DNA from: CAVSRC01 sp963750065
GTDB lineage: Bacteria > Pseudomonadota > Alphaproteobacteria > Rhizobiales > Kaistiaceae
NCBI GenBank assembly: GCA_963750065.1
Contig: CAVVPK010000019.1
Coordinates: 62,001 to 126,000 of the forward strand
DNA: 64,000 nt
Direction: 5' to 3'
How positions within the stretch are numbered: the first letter of the stretch is position 1; the number at the start of each line of letters is the position of its first letter. Below, in pieces: positions 8,762 through 16,850 of the stretch. A program made the position numbers and the translations under genes. The notes under the pieces are model-generated. The model saw only the letters and a program-made list of their open reading frames with translations, did not search any database and had not been told where the DNA came from.

Positions 8762-9754
8762 TCAGCCGAACTTTCCCTTGAAATATGCGAGGCCCAACGC
8801 CAGCGCGATTGACAGGCCAAAGATGCTCGCCAGGGCCTGAGTGCTCAGACCCTTTCCTTCTTCACCGCGAAACCACGCGTCGAAGAAATTGCGCTTTGCC
8901 GCGCGTGGAGACGGGCTCGGCAGGGTGAGCATGGCGTCCCCATGAGGGCCACCGCTGCCGCCACTTGCATTGCCGCCGGAATCGCCGCCACCGGAACCAC
9001 CCGCGCCGGCGGCCGCTACTACCGCGCCGACGCCGTCGTTTCGTGCATCCGTGACCGGGATGAGGCCGGGTGTCGCGTTACTTGATGCGACCTGAAGGGC
9101 ATGAACCTTCTCTTGGGAAAGGCCATCGACAAGCGGAGCGCGTGGGCTGCCCGGCCTGATAACGGGACGGGGGCCGGAGCCGGAAACGGTCAATTGGGCG
9201 TCCTTCCCGCTGACGTACGCCCTTTGTCCGACAGGGGTATCGACGGTGTCGCCGGTGGCGAGGTCGCTGACCTCGACCAAACCACGGTTCACCGTGACAG
9301 CTCCGCCCTGGTCGTCAACGTGGACGGTAAAGTTGGTGCCCTTGACGACCGCGGCCAGGTACGGGGTCTCGACGGCGAAATGCTTCACCTTCTGCCGATC
9401 CACATCAAATGTGATTTCCCCGGCGTGCTCGAGGACGGTCGTAATGCCACCGCTTTCGCCGTCCGGAACGGTGACGACCGTATCGGGCCCGATCAGCATG
9501 GTCTGGGTTCCGCGAACCAGAAAGACGCGGGCGCCCTCACCGGTCATGACCGTCGCGCCAGCGGGAATATCAGTGGTCGGTCCAAGCGATACGAGCTGCG
9601 CCGTGTCGGATCCGACCCAGACGGAACCGCTCGAACGCGAGATGTGCCACTGGTCGGCCGCGGCGGCGCCGACCAAAACCAAGGTTGAGACGACGGCGCC
9701 GAAAACGATGCGTGTCACATAGCTGGACACCTGGCCCTCCAATGAACGTCGCAT
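8762..9754 (-). CDS. FecR-domain periplasmic protein with C-terminal membrane anchor
   Basis: 330 residues. Signal peptide about 1-33 ('FGAVVSTLVLVGAAAA'), FecR domain about 60-170 with 'VETPYLAAVVKGTNFTV' (the conserved TP-x-A-V-KGT core), a low-complexity Gly/Ser/Asn linker about 245-275, and a hydrophobic C-terminal segment 'LASIFGLSIALALGLAYF' followed by a positive end, which suggests anchoring in the inner membrane. It is the first gene of a two-gene operon with the CHASE2-GGDEF-EAL gene. FecR/CHASE2 pairing is known in bacteria; that FecR modulates the CHASE2 sensor is inference. It is not next to a FecI-type sigma factor, so the classic iron-citrate role does not apply. Confidence 0.85.
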   Translation of the reverse strand: MRRSLEGQVSSYVTRIVFGAVVSTLVLVGAAAADQWHISRSSGSVWVGSDTAQLVSLGPTTDIPAGATVMTGEGARVFLVRGTQTMLIGPDTVVTVPDGESGGITTVLEHAGEITFDVDRQKVKHFAVETPYLAAVVKGTNFTVHVDDQGGAVTVNRGLVEVSDLATGDTVDTPVGQRAYVSGKDAQLTVSGSGPRPVIRPGSPRAPLVDGLSQEKVHALQVASSNATPGLIPVTDARNDGVGAVVAAAGAGGSGGGDSGGNASGGSGGPHGDAMLTLPSPSPRAAKRNFFDAWFRGEEGKGLSTQALASIFGLSIALALGLAYFKGKFG

Positions 9755-9880
9755 GACTGGCGACGGAATACTGACAACAAACTGCTATCAAGAGATCACT
9801 TAAAGCTTGCAAATATGTGAGCAGGAACTCAGCTAAAATTTTAACGAATGCGCACCGCACGGCTTCATGGCGGCTCGCGT

Positions 9881-9985
9881 GGCGCGGCGATCCGATTCCA
9901 TTGGACGATCGGCTATCCGGCCGGCGTCGCCACCGATGGAGCGGTGACCATGGCCGGCTCCAACGGCAGCTACGGCACCATGGCC
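9881..9985 (+). pseudogene. Relic of an M23 peptidase gene (short diverged duplicate)
   Basis: The stretch translates as 'IRFHWTIGYPAGVATDGAVT' and continues 'MAGSNGSYGTMA', aligning along its length with 'IDFRAPTGYPARATADGTVT' and 'IAGYNGGYGNMV' of the intact M23 gene (about 5519-5620). Many codons are identical at the nucleotide level. Only about 35 codons remain, the HxH ligand region is missing, and no complete gene surrounds it. It is best explained as the remnant of a duplicated or second M23 gene. Confidence 0.75.
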
Positions 9986-10007
9986 GCGGCCCCTCCCCCA
10001 AATGAAG

Positions 10008-10037
10008 AAAGCGGCCATGGCTTGCCATGACCGCTTT
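10008..10037 (-). terminator. Hairpin terminator after the FMN-reductase gene
   Basis: Thirteen-base arms (10008-10020 and 10025-10037) pair with one mismatch around a CTTG loop. On the minus strand it follows the stop of the reductase gene by about 24 bases and is followed by TTTCTTCATTT. Confidence 0.6.
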
Positions 10038-10061
10038 GCAACTGTGGGGTCGAAGGTGAGC

Positions 10062-10640
10062 CTAGGCGGCGGCGGCTTGCTTCTCGGCGCGCACGCCCTG
10101 CATCGCCCGGCTCCATGAGGTGAGCTGGTCGAGCAGGATGCCGAGCTGCTGCTCGTGCTTGGGATCCGGCTTGAAGACGCTCCAGTTTTCGAAATCCGTG
10201 TACATCGACATCGAGACGTGGGCGCGCACGTCGGCGACCTGCACTTCGGCCATGATGCCGCGCAGGTGCTCCACGGCGCGCACACCGCCGGTCGAACCGT
10301 AGCTGACGAAGCCCGCCGCCTTGTTGTTCCATTCACCATAGACGAAGTCGATGGCGTTCTTCAGCGCGCCGGTGATGCTGTGGTTGTATTCCGGCGTGAC
10401 GAAGACGAAGCCATCATACGAGGCCACCGCCGCGGCCCAGCGTTTGGTGTGCTCGTAGGTGTACTTGCCCATCGACGGCGACATCGGCTCGTCGAACACC
10501 GGCAGGTCGAAATCGGCGATGTCGACGATCTCGTAGGTTGCGTCGCCGCGCTTGCTCGCCAGGTCCTGCACCCACTTGGCCACCTGCGGAGCGTTGCGGT
10601 TAGGCCGGGTGCTGCCAACGACGATTGCGATCTTGAGCAT
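10062..10640 (-). CDS. NADPH-dependent FMN reductase / azoreductase family
   Basis: 192 residues from the ATG at 10640; an in-frame upstream extension belongs to the divergent promoter and is rejected. Flavodoxin-like fold: 'IAIVVGSTRPNRNAPQVAKW' at the N-terminus (phosphate-binding loop for FMN, GSTRxxR), then 'FVTPEYNHSITGALKNAIDF' (flavin-contacting PEYN motif) and 'YGSTGGVRAVEHLR'. Enzymes of this family reduce FMN, quinones or chromate with NADPH in the cytosol. It is divergent from an HxlR regulator, a common arrangement in which the regulator senses electrophiles or quinones and controls the reductase. Confidence 0.9.
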   Translation of the reverse strand: MLKIAIVVGSTRPNRNAPQVAKWVQDLASKRGDATYEIVDIADFDLPVFDEPMSPSMGKYTYEHTKRWAAAVASYDGFVFVTPEYNHSITGALKNAIDFVYGEWNNKAAGFVSYGSTGGVRAVEHLRGIMAEVQVADVRAHVSMSMYTDFENWSVFKPDPKHEQQLGILLDQLTSWSRAMQGVRAEKQAAAA

Positions 10641-10654
10641 GTGAGACTTTTCCC

Positions 10655-10698
10655 TGGTCACTGGTATAGAATGGATACTGACACTAGATAAGTGACCA
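10655..10698. promoter_or_regulatory. Inverted repeat in the divergent HxlR/reductase promoter
   Basis: TGGTCACT (10655-10662) and AGTGACCA (10691-10698) form a perfect 8-bp inverted repeat with 28 bases between, in the 88-base gap between the two divergent genes. Position and symmetry suggest binding of the dimeric HxlR regulator to shut both promoters; binding itself is inference. Confidence 0.5.
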
Positions 10699-10728
10699 CA
10701 GCGTGCCCGAACACAAGGAGGCACTTTT

Positions 10729-11118
10729 TTGAAACAGAGTACCCTGCACCAGACCGAGCCCTGCCGGCGGATCAGCGACATCCTCTCGCGCATCGGTGAC
10801 AAGTGGAGCCTGCTGGTCATCCGCCAGCTCGGCGACGGTCCGCTGCGCTTCAGCCAGATCAAGCGCAGCCTGGGCAGCATCTCGCAGAAGATGCTGACGG
10901 CGACACTGCGCGGGCTGGAGCGCGACGGCTTCGTTACCCGCACGGTCTTCCCCACCGTGCCGCCGCGCGTGGACTACGCGCTGACGCCGCTCGGCCGCGA
11001 TCTGCTGGAGCCGGTCAAGGAACTGGGCGACTGGGCAATGAAGAACGCCGAGCGCATCGAACGCGCCCGCAAGAGCTACGACGAGGCGACAAGCCGGCGG
11101 GACTCGGCGGCCGCCTGA
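10729..11118 (+). CDS. HxlR-family winged-helix transcriptional regulator
   Basis: 129 residues from a TTG start preceded by AAGGAGG. The HxlR fold is clear: 'CRRISDILSRIGDKWSLLVI' (with the conserved N-terminal Cys), 'LRFSQIKRSLGSISQKMLT', 'LRGLERDGFVTRTVFPTVPP' and 'VDYALTPLGRDLLEPV'. The lone cysteine near residue 12 matches the redox/electrophile-sensing Cys of YodB/HypR-type members. It is divergent from a flavin reductase, its likely target. Confidence 0.93.
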   Translation: MKQSTLHQTEPCRRISDILSRIGDKWSLLVIRQLGDGPLRFSQIKRSLGSISQKMLTATLRGLERDGFVTRTVFPTVPPRVDYALTPLGRDLLEPVKELGDWAMKNAERIERARKSYDEATSRRDSAAA

Positions 11119-11185
11119 GGCGGCGGCCCTCGTTCCGCGCGGCATGCTGCCGCGGCGCTTCAGATCGTGAAGGGGGAGGATCGCG

Positions 11186-11989
11186 TTGAGCCGTGCACCA
11201 CAGCCGAGGACCTTGGAAGCGCATGGGCGCCTTTGGGGCGCACAGGCCAGGGACTGGGCCGATTTTATGGAAGGAACCTGCCGCCCAGTTTTCCAGGCCG
11301 CGCTCGATCGCACCGGCGTCGGACCGGGAACCCGGTATCTCGACGTCGGCTGCGGCAGCGGCATGGCGGCGGGCATGGCCGCCGCCCGCGGGGCGGAGGT
11401 GTCCGGGCTCGACGCCGCCGAGGGCATGCTGTCGATCGCGCGCGAGCGCGTGGCCAACGCCGACTTCCGCCGCGGCGATCTGGAGGACTTGCCGTTCGCC
11501 GACGGCACCTTCGATGTCGTGACCGGGATCAACGCGTTTCAGTATGCCGGCAATCCGCTCGCGGCGCTCAGTGAGGCCGGTCGTGTCGCCAAGCGCGACG
11601 GCCGTATCGTCGTCGCGGCCTTTGGCAATCCGGACGGCATGGGGGTGGCCACGCTGATCGGTGCGCTGGCGCCGCTGCTGCCGCCCCGGCCTCCCGGAAC
11701 GCCGGGACCGTTCGCGCTATCCGATGAAAACGCCCTGCGCCGCTTCGCAACCGACGCCGGGCTCGAGCCCATCGAGGTGTTCGATGTCGACAGTCCGTGG
11801 ATCTATGCCGACGAAACCGCGGCCATGCGCGGCCTGATGTCGACCGGCAATGCGGTCAGGGCAATGGAACACAGCGGTGCGGAAGCCGTTGCCGAAATGT
11901 ATTCCCGGGTGCTCGTGCCGTTTCGCGAAACGGACGGCAGCTATCATGCCAGCGCCTGGTTCCGCTGCCTGCTGGCGCGGCCACGCTGA
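11186..11989 (+). CDS. Class I SAM-dependent methyltransferase (type 11)
   Basis: 267 residues from a TTG preceded by GGGGGAGGA at five bases. Motif I is 'YLDVGCGSGMAAGMA', the acidic end of strand 2 is 'VSGLDAAEGML', then 'RRGDLEDLPFADGTFDVVTG' (motifs II/III). No membrane segment or signal. Such enzymes methylate small molecules; the substrate cannot be read from the sequence. It follows the HxlR gene by 67 bases and could be co-transcribed with it. Confidence 0.85.
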   Translation: MSRAPQPRTLEAHGRLWGAQARDWADFMEGTCRPVFQAALDRTGVGPGTRYLDVGCGSGMAAGMAAARGAEVSGLDAAEGMLSIARERVANADFRRGDLEDLPFADGTFDVVTGINAFQYAGNPLAALSEAGRVAKRDGRIVVAAFGNPDGMGVATLIGALAPLLPPRPPGTPGPFALSDENALRRFATDAGLEPIEVFDVDSPWIYADETAAMRGLMSTGNAVRAMEHSGAEAVAEMYSRVLVPFRETDGSYHASAWFRCLLARPR

Positions 11990-12136
11990 CGCGGCTCACC
12001 TCGGCGTGACGGTCGATACCGCCCGCGCCCCAGCTTCAGAGGATGTTCGAAAGCTACCGGACGACCGCCTCGCGACCGAGAAGCCGGCGATTGGTTTGCC
12101 TGACGAGCCGGCAACTTCGTCAGCGGCCTCATGCGA

Positions 12137-12949
12137 TCAATCCCTCGACGCCGGCACGTTCCCCTCCATCGCCCCCGTCATGAAGGCAACGATGTCGGCC
12201 ATCGTGTGGTCGTGCGGCGTTGTGAGGGCCACCCGGCGACCCAGACGCATCACCTGGATGCGATCGGCCACCTCGAACACGTTGGGCATGTTGTGGCTGA
12301 TGAAGATCACCGGCAGGCCGTTCTCACGGATGCGCTGGATCAACTCGAGAACCTGCGCCGTCTGCTGCACCCCCAATGCGGCCGTGGGCTCGTCCATGAT
12401 GACCACGCGGGTCGCGAAATAGGCCGCGCGCGCCACGGCAACGCCCTGGCGCTGCCCGCCGGACAGCTGCTCGACGAGGCTGTCGATGGATGGCAGACGG
12501 AACTTCAGTTGCTCCATGAACTGCTTCGCCGACTCTCTCATACGACGCTTGTCGAGCAGCCGCAGCCAGCCGAGCGGCGGATCAAACCGCAGCTCACGGC
12601 CCAAGAAGACGTTACTGGGAATGTCGAGCGCCGGTGCAAGTGCAAGGTCCTGATACACCGTCTCTATGCCACGGTGACGCGCTTCCAGCGGGCTATGGAA
12701 GTGAACCGGCTCACCGTTGAGAAAGACCTGTCCCGCGTCCGGCACGAGAGCGCCGCTGAGAACCTTGACCAGCTGGCTCTTGCCGGCTCCGTTATCTCCA
12801 ACCAGGCCGAGGACCTCGTCTCTCTTCAGCTGCAGATCAGCCCCATCCAACGCAACCACGTGGCCGTAGTGCTTGACGATGCCGCGCGCCTCGAGAACGA
12901 CATCGTCATTCGCGACGGGAGGTGCAGGGGGTTCGCTGGTGACGGTCAT
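12137..12949 (-). CDS. frcA: Sugar ABC transporter ATP-binding protein (FrcA-like)
   Basis: 270 residues from the ATG at 12949, which overlaps the stop of the permease gene (ATGA), indicating translational coupling. Walker A 'GDNGAGKS', signature 'LSGGQRQ', Walker B 'VVIMDEP' and switch His 'ISHNM' are all intact. It has a single ATPase domain, as in FrcA, rather than the doubled RbsA/XylG arrangement. It powers uptake of a monosaccharide with the permease and binding protein upstream. Assignment to fructose is by overall resemblance to the S. meliloti Frc system and is not certain. Confidence 0.88.
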   Translation of the reverse strand: MTVTSEPPAPPVANDDVVLEARGIVKHYGHVVALDGADLQLKRDEVLGLVGDNGAGKSQLVKVLSGALVPDAGQVFLNGEPVHFHSPLEARHRGIETVYQDLALAPALDIPSNVFLGRELRFDPPLGWLRLLDKRRMRESAKQFMEQLKFRLPSIDSLVEQLSGGQRQGVAVARAAYFATRVVIMDEPTAALGVQQTAQVLELIQRIRENGLPVIFISHNMPNVFEVADRIQVMRLGRRVALTTPHDHTMADIVAFMTGAMEGNVPASRD

Positions 12950-13965
12950 GTGAGCCTCGTGCGGGAAAGCTGGTCGAGAGCCACCGCCAGAATGACCAGG
13001 ATGCCTGTCACCAGATCCTGCCACAGCGGATCGATGCCCATCAGTGTCAGGCCGTTGCGCAGCACCGTAACGATGATCGTTCCGACCAGTGATCCGATTA
13101 GGTTGCCTCGTCCGCCGAACAGGCTGGTTCCACCAATGACAACGGCGGTGATGCTATCGAGATTGGCAGTCTGCAATGCGTTCGGATCGGCATTTGGAAT
13201 GCGCCCGAGGGCGAACCACGCTCCTATGCCGTATATCAATCCCGCCAGCACGTAGACCGATAGCAGTATGTTCTGCACAGGTATGCCCACGAGCCGCGCG
13301 GCTTCCGGATTGATGCCGACCGCATAGACGTGCCGGCCCCATCCGGTCTGCGTCAGCATGCACCAGACGAGCGCGTAGAGGATGAACATCAGAAACACGC
13401 CGTAGGTAATCGACGCTCCGGCAAAGTGGACCGCATTACCCGTCCACGACATCAGGTCGTTGTCGACGGGAAATGCGCCACCCTGCGAAATCAGCCGCGT
13501 CGCCGCCGTCACGATACCGAGCAGGCCCAGCGTGACGATGAACGGCGGGAGCTTGAGCCGGCTGACGAGCAACCCAGCGATGCCCCCGACGCCGGTGGCG
13601 ACCACAAGCATGAACAGCAGCGAAAGGAACCCGTTGTAGTTTGCGTTGACGAGCGAGCCGGCGATGATTGTCCCCATGACGGCGATGCCGCCGACCGCCA
13701 GGTCGATGCCTGCCGTCAAGATGATGATCGTCTCGCCGACGGAGAGCGTTCCGATAATCACGCTCTGCTGGAGGATAAGCGAGAGATTGCCAGTCGCCAG
13801 AAATGTGGTGGTCGCGAAGGAGAAGAAGATGCCGAAGGCGAGCAGCACAATCAGCGGGCCGAACGTTGGCGCGGTTAGCACCCTCAGCACGAGGCGCAAG
13901 CCCTGCCCCAGTGCTGCCCCAGCACGTTGTTCCATTCCGGAATCAAGCCTCCTGTCGATGAACAA
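12946..13965 (-). CDS. frcC: Sugar ABC transporter permease (FrcC/RbsC-like)
   Basis: 339 residues with eight to ten hydrophobic segments. The BPD_transp_2 family signatures 'TAGIDLAVGGIAVMG' and 'AVVIGGTSLFGGRGNLIGS' are present. The N-terminus may begin at the ATG encoding 'MEQRAG' ten codons in. It sits between the binding-protein gene (48-base gap) and the ATPase gene (4-base overlap) in a frcBCA-type operon on the minus strand. Confidence 0.9.
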   Translation of the reverse strand: MFIDRRLDSGMEQRAGAALGQGLRLVLRVLTAPTFGPLIVLLAFGIFFSFATTTFLATGNLSLILQQSVIIGTLSVGETIIILTAGIDLAVGGIAVMGTIIAGSLVNANYNGFLSLLFMLVVATGVGGIAGLLVSRLKLPPFIVTLGLLGIVTAATRLISQGGAFPVDNDLMSWTGNAVHFAGASITYGVFLMFILYALVWCMLTQTGWGRHVYAVGINPEAARLVGIPVQNILLSVYVLAGLIYGIGAWFALGRIPNADPNALQTANLDSITAVVIGGTSLFGGRGNLIGSLVGTIIVTVLRNGLTLMGIDPLWQDLVTGILVILAVALDQLSRTRLT

Positions 13966-14013
13966 GCGAGAGGGCCGCGTTGAGCCCCCTCGCCAGATTC
14001 TATTCAGAGGCTC

Positions 14014-15057
14014 TTAACCCCAGCACTCCTTGGCGCCCCACTTGGTGTTTTCCGACTTGATGTTGGGGAACGGATGATCGGTGATCACCATCGCGCCGGT
14101 GTTGATGAACCCGCTCGGCTTCTTGCCCGTCTTCGCGTACTCGACGACGGCATCGACACCTTTGCTGGCCATCAGCTTGGGGAACTGCATGACGGTCGCG
14201 GCGATCTTGCCCTCGGCAACGTATTTGACGCCGAGGCAGCCGCCGTCGATCGCGGTGAGCACGATGTCTTTTGCCTTTCCGGCAGCAGCGATCGCGGCAT
14301 AACCACCTTCCGCCGCGGGTTCGTTGATCGCGTACACGACGTTGATGTCCGGGTGAGCGGTCAGCAGGTTCTCCATCCCGGTCTGACCTTGGTCCATCGC
14401 GCCATGGGTAATTACCGAGCCGACGATCTCCGGGCTCCCCTTCTTGATGCCGAAGCCCTTCAGGAACCCGTCGTGTCGAAAGTTGTCGACCGTGCCGCCC
14501 GGGGTGCCGTCAAGCATGGCGAGCTTCGGGGTCTTCTTGCCAAGCGCCGCCTTCGCGTACTCACCTTCAAGAACGCCGGCCTGGAAGTTGTCGGTGGCAA
14601 AAGTCGCGTTGACCGCATTCGCGGGATCGGTGGCCGTATCGAGGGCGATGACAATGATGCCCTTGGCGCGCGCTTGCTTGACCGCTTTGAGGATGCCAGT
14701 CGAGTTGTTGGGAGTGATCAAGATGCCGTTCACGCCGGCGCTGATGAAGTCCTCGATGGCGGAAACTTGCGACTGATTATCTCCGTCGAACTTGCCGAAC
14801 CGCGCGATCAGCTTGGCGCCCATCTTGTCTGCTTCCGCTTGTGCGGATTGCCGTAACTTGACGAAATAGGGATTGACCTCGGTCTTCGTGATCAGGCCGA
14901 CCACGATCTGCTTGCTGGCAGCGGCCGACTGATGGGCCGTTACCACGCTGCCTACGGCTCCGATGAGGAGCGCGCCGGCGGCGCCGAGCAGCAGCTGCTT
15001 GGCCACCGCCGCCAGCCTTCCACGGCGGGTCTGGGGCTGTTTCTGATTTCTGGACAT
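14014..15057 (-). CDS. frcB: Periplasmic sugar-binding protein (FrcB-like)
   Basis: 347 residues from the ATG at 15057, chosen because GGAGGAAG lies just upstream. Long n-region with RRGR, hydrophobic core 'LLLGAAGALLIGAVGSVV', cleavage after 'SAAA'. Mature part is a Peripla_BP_4 domain: 'IVVGLITKTEVNPYFVKL', 'GILITPNNSTGIL', 'VIALDTATDPANAVNATFAT', 'VVYAINEPAAEG'. It closely resembles fructose-binding FrcB in these blocks. First gene of the operon; no regulator or sugar kinase is adjacent. Confidence 0.88.
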   Translation of the reverse strand: MSRNQKQPQTRRGRLAAVAKQLLLGAAGALLIGAVGSVVTAHQSAAASKQIVVGLITKTEVNPYFVKLRQSAQAEADKMGAKLIARFGKFDGDNQSQVSAIEDFISAGVNGILITPNNSTGILKAVKQARAKGIIVIALDTATDPANAVNATFATDNFQAGVLEGEYAKAALGKKTPKLAMLDGTPGGTVDNFRHDGFLKGFGIKKGSPEIVGSVITHGAMDQGQTGMENLLTAHPDINVVYAINEPAAEGGYAAIAAAGKAKDIVLTAIDGGCLGVKYVAEGKIAATVMQFPKLMASKGVDAVVEYAKTGKKPSGFINTGAMVITDHPFPNIKSENTKWGAKECWG

Positions 15058-15256
15058 AACTTCCTCCACACAGCTGTCGCCCCATTCGTCAGTCACCCCA
15101 TTCGTCGGTCCGGCAGACGCGTGGCGCCTCCCGTGTCGTCAGCTAGGGCAGGCCCCGGCGATGTGAAGGGTCGCAGCCCGACGGTGAACGCGAATGCGCC
15201 CACGCCCTTCGGGAAGAGCGTGCGTGCTCTCAGGTACTGATCGATACGTTGTGCGG

Positions 15257-16376
15257 TCAGTCCGCCGCCTTGTTGTCCGCGCCAACGCGGTGGGCGAGTG
15301 CGGCCTCCATGAAGGGCAACAGCGCGCCGTTGAGCACGTCCTGTGGGCTGGTGCTCTCGACCCCCGTGCGCAAGTCCTTCACGAGCTGATAGGGCTGCAG
15401 GACGTAGGAGCGGATCTGGTGGCCCCAGCCGATATCGGTCTTGCTGGCCGCTTCGGCCGCCGCCGCCTGTTCGCGCTTCTCCAGCTCCGCCTCGTACATG
15501 CGGGCGCGCAGCATCTTCCAGGCAGTGGCGCGGTTCTTGTGCTGCGAGCGTTCGTTCTGGCACTGGACGACGATGCCGGTCGGCACGTGGGTCAGGCGCA
15601 CCGCCGAATCGGTGGTGTTGATGTGCTGGCCGCCGGAACCGGAGGCGCGATAGGTATCGGTGCGCACGTCCTTCTCGTCGATATCGACTTCAATCGTGTC
15701 ATCGACCACCGGATAGACCCAGACGCTGGCAAAGGAGGTGTGCCGCCGCGCCTGGCTGTCGAAGGGGGAGATGCGCACCAACCGATGGACGCCCAATTCG
15801 GTCTTCAGCCAGCCATAGGCGCTGGGGCCGGTCACCTGCAGCGTCGCCGACTTGATGCCGGCCTCTTCGCCGTCGTGGATTTCCAGAAGTTCGGCCTTGT
15901 AGCCGCTCGCCTCCGCCCAGCGCGTGTACATGCGCATGAGCATCTGCGCCCAGTCCTGGCTCTCGGTGCCCCCTGCCCCGGCATGAACTTCGACAAAGGC
16001 GTCGAGATGATCGGCCTCGCCGGAGAGCATAGTCTCGACCTGACGATGCTCGGCCTCGCCGTGCAACGCGCGCAGCGTGGCTTCCGCGTCGGCAATCACC
16101 GCCTTGTCGTCTTCTGCCTCGCCAAGCTCAATCAGCTCCACCTGATCGGCCAGCTCGCGCTCCATGTGCTCGACGGCGCCGATCTGGCTTTCCAGATACT
16201 GGCGCTCGCGCATCATCTTCTGTGCGCGCTCGGCATCGTTCCAGAGGTTGGGGTCTTCCGCCGCCGCGTTCAGTTCCGACAGGCGGGCCTTGGCGCGATC
16301 CCAGTCAAAGATGCCTCCTCAGCAGGGCGATCGCCTGCTTGATCTCATCGACAAAGGTCTCGATTTCGGGACGCAT
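15257..16376 (-). CDS. prfB: Peptide chain release factor 2, with programmed +1 frameshift
   Basis: RF2 recognises UGA and UAA and releases the peptide. The gene is in two frames: codons 1-23 from the ATG at 16376 encode 'MRPEIETFVDEIKQAIALLR' plus RHL, then an in-frame TGA (16307-16305); the remainder reads in the +1 frame from 16306 as 'DWDRAKARLSELNAAAEDPN' and onward to 15257, about 372 residues in all. The GGQ catalytic loop is intact in 'RASGSGGQHINTTDSAVRL'. The shift autoregulates RF2: when RF2 is scarce, ribosomes pause at UGA and slip. Confidence 0.97.
16304..16319 (-). promoter_or_regulatory. prfB programmed +1 frameshift site
   Basis: On the minus strand the codons read AGG AGG CAT CTT TGA C. 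AGGAGG (16319-16314) is the internal Shine-Dalgarno-like stimulator, CTT (16310-16308) the slippery codon, TGA (16307-16305) the zero-frame stop. This is the canonical arrangement with the same spacing as E. coli prfB (AGG GGG TAT CTT TGA C). Confidence 0.96.
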
Positions 16377-16483
16377 TCTCTCACCGGCTTTTTGGGGAAT
16401 TCGGCTGCCGCCTAGTTAGTGAGTGGCGCGGCAGCTGTAAACCCGCGCGTTTTTCGCCGCTTCAGGATGGAAGGTCGGACGGC

Positions 16484-16816
16484 TCAGCTCTTGCCCGCCG
16501 GGAACTGCGCGGCGGTCGCAGCGCGGAATTTTGCGGCCGTCGCCTCTGCCTGGCTGGCCGGCACCAGTACGTAGCCGCGCTTGCTCATGCACGGCTCGGC
16601 AGCACGCAGTGCGCTGTTGTCCGCGTTGGTGGCGAAGCCGCACGCGGCCCGATCGGCAGCGAACTGATCAACCAAGGCCGGATTCGCCCGACCGCTCTGA
16701 CCATCGGTACGCACCCAGGCGAGCGGCTCCTCCGAGACCACCGACGGACCCGAGGTACTGCAAGCGGAAAGGCCCATGAGGCATAAGGCTCCACCGATGG
16801 CGAGAATGAGCCGCAT
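16484..16816 (-). CDS. Small lipoprotein of unknown function
   Basis: 110 residues. Signal peptide with lipobox 'LMGLSAC' at about residues 13-19, so Cys19 should be lipid-modified. The mature part has two more cysteines ('RAACGF', 'AEPCMSKRGYVLVP'), a pattern seen in small alphaproteobacterial envelope lipoproteins in which a central helix and a 'C-M-x-x-(R/K)-G-Y' turn are conserved. No function is recognised. It lies between PBP1A and prfB on the same strand. Confidence 0.78.
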   Translation of the reverse strand: MRLILAIGGALCLMGLSACSTSGPSVVSEEPLAWVRTDGQSGRANPALVDQFAADRAACGFATNADNSALRAAEPCMSKRGYVLVPASQAEATAAKFRAATAAQFPAGKS

Positions 16817-16850
16817 TGCGAAGACCTCCCAATCTCTCCCGGGTGACGAG

